A DNA stretch of 64,000 nt from Maritalea myrionectae DSM 19524. GTDB lineage: Bacteria > Pseudomonadota > Alphaproteobacteria > Rhizobiales > Devosiaceae. The notes below the pieces were generated by a model, which searched no databases, was not told the origin of the DNA, and worked only from the letters and a program-made list of their open reading frames with translations. The position numbers and the translations under genes were made by a program. Location: positions 186,001 through 250,000 of the forward strand of contig NZ_AUHV01000002.1 of assembly GCF_000423365.1 (NCBI RefSeq), in the 5' to 3' direction. Positions 17,634-25,876 of this stretch are shown one piece after another (positions within the stretch are counted from its first letter, which is position 1; each line of letters starts with the position of its first letter).

Positions 17634-19064
17634 TTATGGGAGGGTGTAAGCTGTTTTAACGGTGGTGTAGAATTCCGCTGCGTAAGTGCCCTGCTCGCGT
17701 GAGCCAAAGCTGGACCCTTTAGTGCCGCCAAATGGCACGTGATAGTCCACGCCAGCGGTTGGCAAGTTCACCATCACCATGCCGGCTTCGGCATTGGCTT
17801 TAAAGTGAGACGCGTGCTTAAGCGATGTGGTGCAGATGCCGGATGACAGACCGAACTCGGTGTCATTGGCCACGGCAAGCGCCTCATCATAATCCTTCAC
17901 GCGCACGACGCTGGCCACGGGGCCAAACACTTCTTCGCGGTTGATGCGCATGTCGTTGGTGGTTTCAGTCACCAAGGCAGGCGCCATGAAGAAGCCTTCT
18001 GTGTCGCGGTTCAGGCGCTGACCGCCGATGACTTTGCCGCCATCTTTGGCTGCGATGTCCACATAATCCAGGTCTTGCTGAAGCTGCTTTTCGTCCACAA
18101 CCGGGCCAATATGGGTTTCTTTGCGCAAGGCATGGCCCACATTGAGATTGTTCAACCGCTCTTCAACAGCCGCAACAAATTTGTCGTGGATGCCTTCGGT
18201 CACGATCAAACGTGATGAGGCGGTGCAGCGTTGACCAGTGGAGAAATAGGCACCGTTTACGGACACATCAACGGCGATGTCGAGGTCTGCATCGTCCAGC
18301 ACAACCATTGGGTTTTTGCCGCCCATTTCAAGCTGCACTTTTTTCAGCAATTTGCCGCAATCGGCGGCGATGGCACGGCCTGTGCCGACGGAGCCGGTGA
18401 AGCTGATGGCGTTGACTTTGTTCGAACCGATCAATTCTGGTCCGACAACAGAGCCGCGGCCAAACACAAGGTTGAACACGCCTTCTGGCAAGCCAGAACG
18501 GGAGATAATGTCAGCCAAAGCATGGGCGCAACCGGGCACCAATTCCGCAGGTTTCAGCACAACAGCATTGCCGAAGGCCAAAGCAGGCGCAATTTTCCAT
18601 GCGGGAATTGCGATGGGGAAGTTCCACGGTGTAATCAGGCCGACAACGCCAACGGGCGAACGGGTAACGTCCACACCAATGCCGGGGCGCACAGAGGCGA
18701 GAATATCGCCAGTTTGGCGCAAGGTTTCGCCCGCAAAGAATTTGAAGATTTGGCCAGCGCGTGCGGCTTCGCCAATACCTTCAGGCAAGGTTTTGCCCTC
18801 TTCACGTGACAGCAATTCACCCAGTTCCGCTTTGCGCGCCAAAATCTCACTGCCGATAAAGTCTAGCACGTCAAAACGTTGCTGTGGTGTGGATTTCGCC
18901 CATTGTGCGGCGGCGCCAGAGGCCGCGTCGATTGCGCGGGCCATATCATCAGCGCCACCCACGGCGGCATGCCCCAAAATGTCTGAGGTGTCCGATGGGT
19001 TCACATTGGGGGTGCTGTCAGATGTCTCATGCCAGGCACCGCCAATAAAGCTTTTATATTCCAT
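17634..19064 (-). CDS. hypH: 2-oxoglutarate semialdehyde dehydrogenase (ALDH family)
   Basis: A 476-residue NAD(P)-dependent aldehyde dehydrogenase. The catalytic residues are visible: Asn148 (ITPWNFP), Glu246 (LEMGGKNP) and Cys280 (FSTGQRCTASS). In hydroxyproline breakdown it oxidises 2,5-dioxopentanoate (2-oxoglutarate semialdehyde) to 2-oxoglutarate for the TCA cycle. Its place directly after the deaminase gene, with a 44-base gap, gives the function; sequence alone would also allow succinate semialdehyde dehydrogenase. Confidence 0.88.
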   Translation of the reverse strand: MEYKSFIGGAWHETSDSTPNVNPSDTSDILGHAAVGGADDMARAIDAASGAAAQWAKSTPQQRFDVLDFIGSEILARKAELGELLSREEGKTLPEGIGEAARAGQIFKFFAGETLRQTGDILASVRPGIGVDVTRSPVGVVGLITPWNFPIAIPAWKIAPALAFGNAVVLKPAELVPGCAHALADIISRSGLPEGVFNLVFGRGSVVGPELIGSNKVNAISFTGSVGTGRAIAADCGKLLKKVQLEMGGKNPMVVLDDADLDIAVDVSVNGAYFSTGQRCTASSRLIVTEGIHDKFVAAVEERLNNLNVGHALRKETHIGPVVDEKQLQQDLDYVDIAAKDGGKVIGGQRLNRDTEGFFMAPALVTETTNDMRINREEVFGPVASVVRVKDYDEALAVANDTEFGLSSGICTTSLKHASHFKANAEAGMVMVNLPTAGVDYHVPFGGTKGSSFGSREQGTYAAEFYTTVKTAYTLP

Positions 19065-19108
19065 TAGTTACTCCAATCTACAGGATCGTGGTTTGGCGTA
19101 TTTTCGTA

Positions 19109-20068
19109 TTATTCACTGAGAGCCAACACGTCCGGTTGCTGGCTCCAATCTTTATACCAAGCGCGGAACAAAGCATATTGTTGTTCAACGTAATTACGCT
19201 GGGCATCCGACAATTTGTCGGTTTCGTTGAAGTGCAGCTCATATTCGCTGTCGCCGTTGAGCACCATCAAATGCTTGTAATAAAGCACCAGGTCTGCGCC
19301 CTCATCGAACGAGGACAGAACGGCCAAGGCTTCATCCAGCTCATTGGCTTTTACCCGCGCGGTGGCGTTGCCAGTTGCTGCTTTTTGCGACAGGGCTACG
19401 AGGTGCAGGACTTCTTTTGGCAAGGCATTGCCGATGCCGGTGATGGCACCGCCTGCGCCGCAATTGACGAAGCCATGTACAACAGTTGTGTCCACACCGA
19501 TCATCAGTGTCACATCGTCGGATTGGCTGGTGATATATTCAGCAGCGTAGCGCAGATCGTCTTTGCCGCCGAACTCTTTAAAGCCGACCAGATTTTTATG
19601 ATCCTCGCGCAGATCAAAGAAAAGGTCTGCACGGGTGGCAAAGCCATAATAAGGGCTGTTGTAAATCACGGCGGGCAGATCAGGCGCGGCATTCAAGATG
19701 CCTGCAAAGTGGGCCCGTTGTGCGGTGATGGAAGTGCCGCGTGACAGAACGCGCGGGATCACCATCAAGCCATGTGCGCCGACTTTTTGAGCGTGGGCGG
19801 CATGTTCAGCAGCGATCTTTGAATTGACCGCGCCGGTGCCCACAATAGTTGGCACGCCAGCTTCCACCAAACGGGCAACGCCAGTTTGACGATCTTCATC
19901 AGTAAGCAACGGCCAATCACCCATTGAGCCGCAATAGACCACGCCAGACATGCCAGCTTCGATCAGCTCTTTGCCTTTGCGCACCAATGCATCAAAATCA
20001 GGCGTGCGATCCGCCTTACAAGGGGTCATCAAAGCTGGGATACAGCCGGTGAAAATATTCGCAGTCAT
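19109..20068 (-). CDS. hypD: Delta1-pyrroline-4-hydroxy-2-carboxylate deaminase (DapA-like fold)
   Basis: A 319-residue member of the dihydrodipicolinate synthase family from the ATG at 20066-20068 (MTANIFTGCIPALMTP). The Schiff-base lysine is Lys164 in LVGFKEFGG and the supporting tyrosine is Tyr136 in AVIYNSPYYG. The stretch VYCGSMGDWPLLTDEDRQ replaces the usual DapA substrate loop and is the form seen in hydroxyproline deaminases, so a lysine-biosynthesis role is unlikely. The enzyme removes ammonia and opens the ring to give 2-oxoglutarate semialdehyde, the substrate of the next gene's product. Confidence 0.9.
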   Translation of the reverse strand: MTANIFTGCIPALMTPCKADRTPDFDALVRKGKELIEAGMSGVVYCGSMGDWPLLTDEDRQTGVARLVEAGVPTIVGTGAVNSKIAAEHAAHAQKVGAHGLMVIPRVLSRGTSITAQRAHFAGILNAAPDLPAVIYNSPYYGFATRADLFFDLREDHKNLVGFKEFGGKDDLRYAAEYITSQSDDVTLMIGVDTTVVHGFVNCGAGGAITGIGNALPKEVLHLVALSQKAATGNATARVKANELDEALAVLSSFDEGADLVLYYKHLMVLNGDSEYELHFNETDKLSDAQRNYVEQQYALFRAWYKDWSQQPDVLALSE

Positions 20069-20102
20069 TGCTCTTGTTCCTTCGCCATAGCTTTCTCGTG
20101 GC

Positions 20103-20125
20103 ACAGGCCGCTTTTTTTGGCCTGT
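20103..20125. repeat. Hairpin between transporter and catabolic halves of the hydroxyproline operon
   Basis: ACAGGCC (20103-20109) pairs with GGCCTGT (20119-20125) around a 9-base loop containing a T-run. It lies between the ABC ATPase stop and the deaminase start on the minus strand. A following T-run is missing on that strand, so partial attenuation or mRNA processing is likelier than full termination. Confidence 0.4.
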
Positions 20126-20156
20126 ACGGATTCGGTTATCAGTGGTTATAGAAAAT

Positions 20157-20879
20157 CTATCGCACGTTGGCCAAAAACTTGGCGGTGCGCTCGCTTTTCT
20201 GGTTGTTAAATATTTGGTCCGGCGGGCCGATTTCTTCCATCACGCCTTCATGGAAGTAGGCCACACGATCACTCACATCGCGGGCAAAGCCCATTTCGTG
20301 GGTGACGCAAATCATGGTCATGCCCTCTTCTGCCAGAAGCCGCATTGTGTCCAACACTTCGCCCACCAATTCTGGGTCCAGCGCGGATGTGGCTTCGTCA
20401 AACAGCATATATTCCGGTTCCATGGCCAATGCGCGGGCAATGGCCAAACGCTGTTGCTGGCCGCCGGACAAAGCTGAGGGGTAGACATCAATTTTGTCGT
20501 TCAAGCCCACATGCTCAAGCTGGGCACGGGCAATCTCTCGGCTCTCCGCCTTGGATCTTCCCTTCACAATGCGGGGGGCTAGGGCAACATTTTCCAATGC
20601 GGTCAAATGGGGAAAAGAGTTCCATTGTTGAAACACCATGCCCATTTTTGTGCGCAGCTTGTTGAGGTTGGTTTCTTTGGCGTGCACAGACACGCCGTCG
20701 ACCTTCACTTCGCCCTTTTGAATCGCCTCCAGCCCATTGATGCAATAAAGCAAGGTGGATTTTCCTGAGCCCGACGCACCGATGATGGACAGCACTTCGC
20801 CTTTTTCCACATTCAGATCAATGCCTTTAAGCACGTGCAAATCACCGAAATATTTGTGCAGTTCTTTAATTTCGATCAT
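20157..20879 (-). CDS. Polar amino-acid ABC transporter ATPase
   Basis: Cytoplasmic ATPase of an amino-acid importer, 240 residues. Walker A is GASGSGKSTLLY, the ABC signature SALSGGQQQR and Walker B MLFDEATSALD, followed by the switch His in CVTHEMGFA. The ATG at 20877-20879 overlaps the permease stop as ATGA, which fixes the start; a GTG nine bases upstream is possible. With the binding protein and two permeases it should import hydroxyproline or a related compound, by operon context. Confidence 0.92.
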   Translation of the reverse strand: MIEIKELHKYFGDLHVLKGIDLNVEKGEVLSIIGASGSGKSTLLYCINGLEAIQKGEVKVDGVSVHAKETNLNKLRTKMGMVFQQWNSFPHLTALENVALAPRIVKGRSKAESREIARAQLEHVGLNDKIDVYPSALSGGQQQRLAIARALAMEPEYMLFDEATSALDPELVGEVLDTMRLLAEEGMTMICVTHEMGFARDVSDRVAYFHEGVMEEIGPPDQIFNNQKSERTAKFLANVR

Positions 20880-21538
20880 GACTGCCACTTCCTTTCAAGA
20901 TGTGCTGCATAGCGGGAAATTGGGAAGGACAATGCGAAATAGAACGCACCGGCCACCGCGAGCACAAGCAAGGGTTGTTGGGTTCGCGTGATCAAATCAC
21001 GCGCGACTTTCAAGAGTTCTGGATGGCCCAAAACGGACACAAGAGCACTATCTTTCAACACGCCAAGCGCAACACCGACCCATGAGGGGAACACAGCGCG
21101 CAAGCCAATTGGCCACACCACATGGCGCATGGTTTGAAAATAGCTCAAGCCCAAAGACCGCCCTGCCCGACGCATTGGTTTGCCGACAGATTCGATGCCG
21201 CCGCGGGCCACATTGGCCACCAAGGCTGAGGTGTATACACCCAGAATGATCACGCCAGCTGTAAAGGGGCTCACCGCCAAACCGATGACGTTGAACAGAT
21301 TGTAGAACAGCACCAATTGGATGATCAGCGGCACGGAGCGAAATGCATCCAGCACAAAGCCAATCGTGATTGAGCCGACGACTTTAGATTCCGACAAGAT
21401 CCAGCCGAAAAAGATGCCCATGACCGTACCTGCCGAGATCGACAAAACGGAAATCAAAAGGGTTTGCCACGCGGCCTGCGCCAGATACCAAAGGTCTTTT
21501 GGTCCAAAACCGGAGAAAAATGAGATGGGTTCGTTCAT
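20876..21538 (-). CDS. Polar amino-acid ABC transporter permease
   Basis: A 220-residue inner-membrane permease of the His/Glu/Gln type with about five helices. The family EAA-like loop is seen as ESVGKPMRRAGRSLGLSY, where it docks on the ATPase. It overlaps the ATPase start by four bases and follows the other permease by 15 bases, consistent with an obligate heterodimer. Confidence 0.9.
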   Translation of the reverse strand: MNEPISFFSGFGPKDLWYLAQAAWQTLLISVLSISAGTVMGIFFGWILSESKVVGSITIGFVLDAFRSVPLIIQLVLFYNLFNVIGLAVSPFTAGVIILGVYTSALVANVARGGIESVGKPMRRAGRSLGLSYFQTMRHVVWPIGLRAVFPSWVGVALGVLKDSALVSVLGHPELLKVARDLITRTQQPLLVLAVAGAFYFALSFPISRYAAHLERKWQS

Positions 21539-21553
21539 CTGAATATCCTCCGC

Positions 21554-22219
21554 TTAATATCGGAACAAACGCCAAGCCAAAAGCCTGGAGATGCCGAGAA
21601 TGAGTTTCACCATCACGTAATAGATGAGCGCGGCGACCGCGAAATACTCAAAAATACGGAAGGTCTTGAAGGCTTGTGCCTGAGTTTCGCCGGCCAATTC
21701 ACGGAAGCCGACAATCATCGCCAGTGAGCTCATCAATACCGCCCACACCAACTGGTTGGTCAACGGGTGATAAACGATGCGGAACACTTGCGGGATAATG
21801 ATGCGGATATAGGCTTGCGCTGATGACATGCCCAATGAACGCGCCGCACGCAATTGCGTATCGGGCACAGCTTGGAAGCCACCGCGGAAGTTTTCTGCCA
21901 AATAGCCAGCATTGTTAAAGGACAAGCCCATCAACACGATCAGGTAAGGCGTCAGGTTCAACCCGAATGCGCCAAGGCCGAACGAAAAGAAAAAGAGCTG
22001 AAACAAGGCCGGTGTATTCCGGGCTGTTTCGATCCAGCCACTTGCTACCCAGGCCAGCGGCTTCGGACCGCCGATGCGCAGCAATGCAAGCACCAAGCCA
22101 ATGGCAATGCCAATAATCATTGAGAGCACCGAGACCTGCAAAGTGACCAAGCTGGCTTCGAGCAACTCAGGCAGTTTGCGGAACACCGGACGCCAGTGGA
22201 ACGTGTAATCGAAGTTCAC
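21554..22219 (-). CDS. Polar amino-acid ABC transporter permease
   Basis: Second permease, 221 residues, about five helices. It keeps the GWIETARNTPALFQLFFF-like region near the substrate path (read as SGWIETARNTPALFQ) and the ATPase loop VPDTQLRAARSLGMSSAQAY. It pairs with the permease at 20876 and is separated from the binding-protein gene by a 96-base gap with a strong hairpin. Confidence 0.9.
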   Translation of the reverse strand: MNFDYTFHWRPVFRKLPELLEASLVTLQVSVLSMIIGIAIGLVLALLRIGGPKPLAWVASGWIETARNTPALFQLFFFSFGLGAFGLNLTPYLIVLMGLSFNNAGYLAENFRGGFQAVPDTQLRAARSLGMSSAQAYIRIIIPQVFRIVYHPLTNQLVWAVLMSSLAMIVGFRELAGETQAQAFKTFRIFEYFAVAALIYYVMVKLILGISRLLAWRLFRY

Positions 22220-22268
22220 TGCGTCGCCTCCTTTGGTTAGGGTCTGGACCCGAGGTTGGTGATATCCA

Positions 22269-22298
22269 CCCGCAACACACGAGGGGGCGTGTCGCGGG
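22269..22298. repeat. Intercistronic hairpin after the binding-protein gene
   Basis: CCCGC (22269-22273) with GCGGG (22294-22298) and an inner ACACG (22277-22281) with CGTGT (22288-22292) form a two-part stem over an AGGGGG loop. Hairpins at this place, after a periplasmic binding protein and before permeases, commonly raise the level of the binding-protein mRNA by protecting its 3' end. No T-run follows. Confidence 0.5.
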
Positions 22299-22315
22299 CA
22301 GACAATTCAATTCGC

Positions 22316-23122
22316 TTAGTACATCACGCCTGGGATGCGCAGTTCTGGCGCTGTATCGCCAACATATTTCTGCCAAAGCTCTTCATAACGACCTGAGCGC
22401 ACCTGATGGGTGATGAACAGGTTGATATAATTGAGCCAAGACACGTCTTTACGCGGCGCTGCCACTGAGGTGTAGTCAGTTGTCCATGGCATACGTGGGC
22501 CAGGCACAATTGAGTCGTACTGGTCAGAAACAGGCTTTACAGCTGTGTTTGTGGTGATGCCGGCATCGGCTTTACCTTGGGCAACAGCGAGGAACACTTC
22601 GTTTTCGCTTTGGTAACCTTGGTAAAGGTTGCTTTCGCCCCACTCTTCAGCAATTTTCATCCATTCCTGCTCAGGCACGGTGCCCACAGCAGCTGCAACG
22701 CGCTTGCCCTTCATGTCTTCCAGGCTCTCGATGCCACTATCTTTACCCACAACTGCTTGCGCAAAGTAGATGGCGTAAGGAATTGAGAAGCCAACTGTTT
22801 TCGCACGTGCGAGGGAATCTGATGTACCACCGAATACGACATCGGCACGGTTGGTCACGATGGCAGGCAAACGCTCTGCCCAAGTCACCGGCACGATTTC
22901 AGCGTCAACTTCAAGCGCTGCCGCCATGTCGTTACAATATTCAACGTCAAAGCCTGCAGGCTCATTGTTGGCGTCGCGATAACCGATGGGTGGGAAATCC
23001 AACACCACCGCACAGCGCAACACGCCATTATTGATCACATCGTCCAGCTTGTCTGCGAACGCTTGTGGTGCGGCCAATCCAGCCATCACTGCCGCCATTG
23101 CGGCCACTTTTAGAAGTTTCAT
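22316..23122 (-). CDS. Periplasmic amino-acid-binding protein of ABC transporter
   Basis: A 268-residue SBP_bac_3-type protein from the ATG at 23120-23122 (MKLLKVAAMAAVMAG). The signal peptide ends about residue 23 (QAFA|DKLD). The mature protein shows the family pattern GVLRCAVVLDFPPIGYRD, GFDVEYCNDMAAAL and VVFGGTSDSLARAKTVGFS. First gene of the hydroxyproline operon, hence the best candidate for high expression. Hydroxyproline, its betaine, or proline are all possible ligands. Confidence 0.9.
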   Translation of the reverse strand: MKLLKVAAMAAVMAGLAAPQAFADKLDDVINNGVLRCAVVLDFPPIGYRDANNEPAGFDVEYCNDMAAALEVDAEIVPVTWAERLPAIVTNRADVVFGGTSDSLARAKTVGFSIPYAIYFAQAVVGKDSGIESLEDMKGKRVAAAVGTVPEQEWMKIAEEWGESNLYQGYQSENEVFLAVAQGKADAGITTNTAVKPVSDQYDSIVPGPRMPWTTDYTSVAAPRKDVSWLNYINLFITHQVRSGRYEELWQKYVGDTAPELRIPGVMY

Positions 23123-23477
23123 ACGGTCCTCCCGAATAAGTTTTTGGCGATTTGCTCTCACGCACACCGGACGCCCTGCTTCAACTGCAATAATTTGCGG
23201 CACCACCAGGAAATGCTTCGGCACAGCGAAGTGCACAAACCAAACCATCCAATGCGCGATCAACATTTCGCGCTCTACGCCTCTTTCTATAGCAATCAAA
23301 TTGGATACAATCTACAATATTCTTTATATTTTATATCATTCTTTTGGATAAGATGTAGACGGCAATGAAAAAGCGTATATTTTTCAGATGGTTATGATTT
23401 TAAAAATTGCAGGCAGTTTGCAGAAGCCCATTTCGACACTACATGTAAGCCAGATTTTTTCAGAGATAGGACGCCCA
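23123..23477. promoter_or_regulatory. Divergent regulatory gap with ATTG-N4-CAAT palindrome
   Basis: This 355-base AT-rich gap separates the binding-protein start (minus) from the methyltransferase start (plus). At 23300-23311 it holds ATTGGATACAAT, an ATTG-N4-CAAT palindrome of the kind many FCD-type GntR repressors bind, and on the minus strand a CTATAG -10-like hexamer lies at 23287-23292, just downstream of it. It is the natural target for the GntR protein encoded at 24202. No open frame of note is present on either strand. Confidence 0.4.
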
Positions 23478-24098
23478 ATGACCGCACAAACAGCCCGATT
23501 TTGGAACAAAAAGGCGCAAGGTTATGCCGCCAAACCACTCAGTGACGTCCAGTCTTATGAAGAAATGCTCACCGAGATTGGTCTGCATTTGTCGGCCAGC
23601 GACAATGTATTGGAGATTGGGTGCGGTACGGGCAGCACGGCGGTGCGCATGGCCGAGCAAGTGGCCAGCTGGACGGCGTCCGACATCTCATCAGAAATGA
23701 TCCGCATCGCCAAAGGAAAGCCTGCGCCAGACAATACCGAATTTGTGGTTGCTGATGCGGACAGCAGCTTTGAGAAAGCGCCTTTTGACGTTGTATGTGC
23801 GTTCCATATTCTGCATCTGGTGCCGGACACGGAACAGACATTAAAAAGCCTTTTCAACCAGCTGAAACCGGATGGGCTTTTCATTTCAAAAACAGTTTGT
23901 CCCGGCGACATGGGCATTATGCCCCGCTTGGTTTTGCCCGCAATGACCCTGTTTCGGCTTGCGCCGCCCAATGTCCATCTGCTTCAACGCGCTTCGCTCA
24001 CACAGATGGTAAAAAAGGCTGGTTTTGAAATTATTGAGCAAAAGACATTTGGCGGCCATACGGCAGCGCCTTTCATCGTGGCCCGCCGCCCTGCATAG
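23478..24098 (+). CDS. Class I SAM-dependent methyltransferase
   Basis: A 206-residue methyltransferase from the ATG at 23478 (MTAQTARFWNKKAQGYAAKP), preceded by AGGACG. Motif I is VLEIGCGTGSTAVRMA, motif II region WTASDISSEMIRIAKGK, and VVADADSSFEKAPFDVVCAFHILH follows, giving a complete cofactor site. The C-terminal half has MPRLVLPAMTLFRLAPPNVH, with no clear substrate clue. It lies between the hydroxyproline operon and its likely regulator. Whether it belongs to that pathway (for example acting on a betaine or proline derivative) is open. The frame extends upstream but without similarity. Confidence 0.78.
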   Translation: MTAQTARFWNKKAQGYAAKPLSDVQSYEEMLTEIGLHLSASDNVLEIGCGTGSTAVRMAEQVASWTASDISSEMIRIAKGKPAPDNTEFVVADADSSFEKAPFDVVCAFHILHLVPDTEQTLKSLFNQLKPDGLFISKTVCPGDMGIMPRLVLPAMTLFRLAPPNVHLLQRASLTQMVKKAGFEIIEQKTFGGHTAAPFIVARRPA

Positions 24099-24133
24099 GG
24101 CAATTGAGCCGCATTATGAAACAATACCATGAT

Positions 24134-24159
24134 ACAGACTTGGCGGAATCCATGTCTGT
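24134..24159 (+). promoter_or_regulatory. Imperfect inverted repeat upstream of the GntR gene
   Basis: ACAGAC (24134-24139) and GTCTGT (24154-24159) form matching arms, with GG/CC also matched inside. The repeat is 42 bases before the gntR start and could be an autoregulatory site or a transcript end for the methyltransferase gene. It differs from the palindrome at 23300. Confidence 0.3.
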
Positions 24160-24201
24160 CAGATATGTTGGGATCAAATTGTTTTTGAGCATAAGAGTCT
24201 T

Positions 24202-24873
24202 ATGAAATTTAACGCAACCAATGTGCGCGCGTCGGCTTCCGCAGCCGATCTAATCTTTGAAGCCCTGCGCGAAGCGATCTTCACCGGCGAAATTGGCGCG
24301 GGTGAACATTTGCGGCAAGACGCGCTGGCAGAGATGTTCAACACATCACGTATCCCGGTGCGTGAGGCGCTTTCCCGGCTGGAGCAGCAAGGGCTGGTGA
24401 AGACAGAACGCTATAAGGGCACCACGGTCACCTCCCTCTCTGTCGATGAGGTGCGTGAGGTTTTTGAGTTTCGTGCGCTGCTGGAGGGCGAAGTGATCCG
24501 CTATGCGGTGGAGAACATGGATGATGAAACGATTGAGAAAGCCCGCCGCGCCTGCGATGCCTTCGCCACCGAAACCGATTCGGCACGATATGGTGAACTC
24601 AATCGTGATTTTCACTATGCGCTTTATGCTAAAGCGGAGCGCCCCTACCATTTGAAAATTGTCAGCCAGGCGCTTGATCGCATTGAGAGCTATTTGCGGG
24701 CGCAATTGGTGCTGACGGATGGCATGGAACGGGCGCGGCGCGAGCATATGGGCATTTTGGAAGCCTGCATTGCGCGCGACAAGGAACGAGCCGCCGAACT
24801 GACGCGTGCGCATATTTTGGGCGCCAGCGCCTCGCTGATCAGCTTTTTAGAAACGCGCGAGAACAGCAAATAA
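24202..24873 (+). CDS. GntR-family (FCD) transcriptional regulator, probable hydroxyproline regulator
   Basis: A 223-residue regulator with an N-terminal winged helix (residues about 12-75; LREAIFTGEIGAGEHLRQ, then MFNTSRIPVREALSRLEQQG) and a C-terminal FCD helical domain with metal-binding positions (RALLEGEVIRYAVE, ELNRDFHYALYAKA, REHMGILEA). The FadR/VanR layout is the same class as rhizobial HypR, which controls hydroxyproline genes. It is next to the operon on the other strand, so repression lifted by a hydroxyproline intermediate is the simplest model. Confidence 0.88.
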   Translation: MKFNATNVRASASAADLIFEALREAIFTGEIGAGEHLRQDALAEMFNTSRIPVREALSRLEQQGLVKTERYKGTTVTSLSVDEVREVFEFRALLEGEVIRYAVENMDDETIEKARRACDAFATETDSARYGELNRDFHYALYAKAERPYHLKIVSQALDRIESYLRAQLVLTDGMERARREHMGILEACIARDKERAAELTRAHILGASASLISFLETRENSK

Positions 24874-24874
24874 A

Positions 24875-24898
24875 AAGGCGCGTTTTGCAACGCGCCTT
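24875..24898 (-). terminator. Intrinsic terminator of the peroxiredoxin gene
   Basis: AAGGCGCGTT (24875-24884) and AACGCGCCTT (24889-24898) form a 10-bp stem with a 4-base loop. On the minus strand it is followed by TTTTTATTT, a good U-tract. It begins two bases after the gntR stop, so it may also trim that transcript, though the plus-strand side lacks T's. Confidence 0.85.
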
Positions 24899-24922
24899 AA
24901 AAGATTCGATCTGAGTTATTGC

Positions 24923-25483
24923 TTACGCAACTTGCTCTTTGTCGAATGGCTTATTGTCACGCAACCATGTGATGACGTGCTCTGGGCTCGACACTTCATA
25001 AGGGTCTGTTGGGCAATCATCTTCAAAGCCCGCCTCTGGGAACCAGCCCACAATTTCACCATCTTCAATGATGGCGGCATAGCGCCATGAGCGATAGCCA
25101 AAGCCAAGATTGTCTTTTTTGACCAACATGCCCATCTTACGGGTAAATTCGCCAGAACCATCAGGGATCAAACCCACATTCTCAACGCCTTGGTCTTTGC
25201 CCCATTTGTTCATCACGAACGCGTCGTTCACGCTCAAGCAATAAATGGCGTCGATGCCCTCTTCCTGAAACTCACCAAACAATTTCTCATAGTTTGGCAG
25301 CTGATAAGTGGAGCATGTCGGGGTAAACGCACCTGGCAGTGAAAACAACACCACACGTTTACCTTTGAAATAATCGTCTGTTGTCTTTTCTTCCCAGCGG
25401 AATGGGTTTGGGCCTTCAATTGACTCATCGCGAACGCGAGTCTGGAAAGCTACCTTTGGAAGTTGCATGCCTACATGAGCCAT
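24923..25483 (-). CDS. Peroxiredoxin, Prx5/hybrid type
   Basis: Cytoplasmic thiol peroxidase of 186 residues from the ATG at 25481-25483, which has GAGGTG just upstream. The peroxidatic cysteine is Cys57 in LPGAFTPTCSTYQ, the Prx5/AHP-type motif; other cysteines at about 82 and 159 could resolve it. The middle part LSVNDAFVMNKWGKDQ is typical of the family. No glutaredoxin domain is attached. It has its own terminator and stands divergent from preT. Confidence 0.92.
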   Translation of the reverse strand: MAHVGMQLPKVAFQTRVRDESIEGPNPFRWEEKTTDDYFKGKRVVLFSLPGAFTPTCSTYQLPNYEKLFGEFQEEGIDAIYCLSVNDAFVMNKWGKDQGVENVGLIPDGSGEFTRKMGMLVKKDNLGFGYRSWRYAAIIEDGEIVGWFPEAGFEDDCPTDPYEVSSPEHVITWLRDNKPFDKEQVA

Positions 25484-25876
25484 TATCATCACCTCTTTCG
25501 ATCAAAATTCTGTTGATTGTTCGCCCAAAAGTGCCCTGCTGCTCCAAATGATGAGCACCACTTATTTGTTTCAAATGAAAGCACTATAGAATGCGAACAA
25601 TTCGCAGCTGCGCTCTTAACGCACTTTGATGAACTTCTCAAGATGTCGGCGTCGACATGCGCCATTTGGTCGCCTATTTCGCCAATTTATGCACGTATTA
25701 TTTGCCATGGTTTCAGCCCCCTCAAATTAGTGCGAAAAAAAATTTGACCTTTTGATAAAAATAATTCAAGATTTTCAAATCGGATCACGACGCGTGAGCG
25801 CTGAAAAAGTTTGAGGAGACTTTTGTCCAGCACAATTGCTTACCAACAGGTCGTGGCAAATTAGGGAGGGGAAACG
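25484..25876. promoter_or_regulatory. Divergent regulatory gap upstream of preT with RutR-like box
   Basis: A 393-base gap between peroxiredoxin and preT with no plausible gene. At 25744-25759 TTGACCTTTTGATAAA matches the RutR palindrome TTGACCA-N2-TGGTCAA at 11 of 14 fixed positions; its TTGACC could be a -35 with CAAGAT as a weak -10 17 bases on (25767-25772). A similar layout occurs upstream of the aminotransferase gene at 30567. The preT ribosome site is GGAGGGG just before the ATG at 25877. Confidence 0.35.

Noticed and set aside
19109-20068. Reading the DapA-like gene as dihydrodipicolinate synthase of lysine synthesis
   Set aside because: The substrate loop differs from DapA and all neighbours belong to hydroxyproline breakdown.
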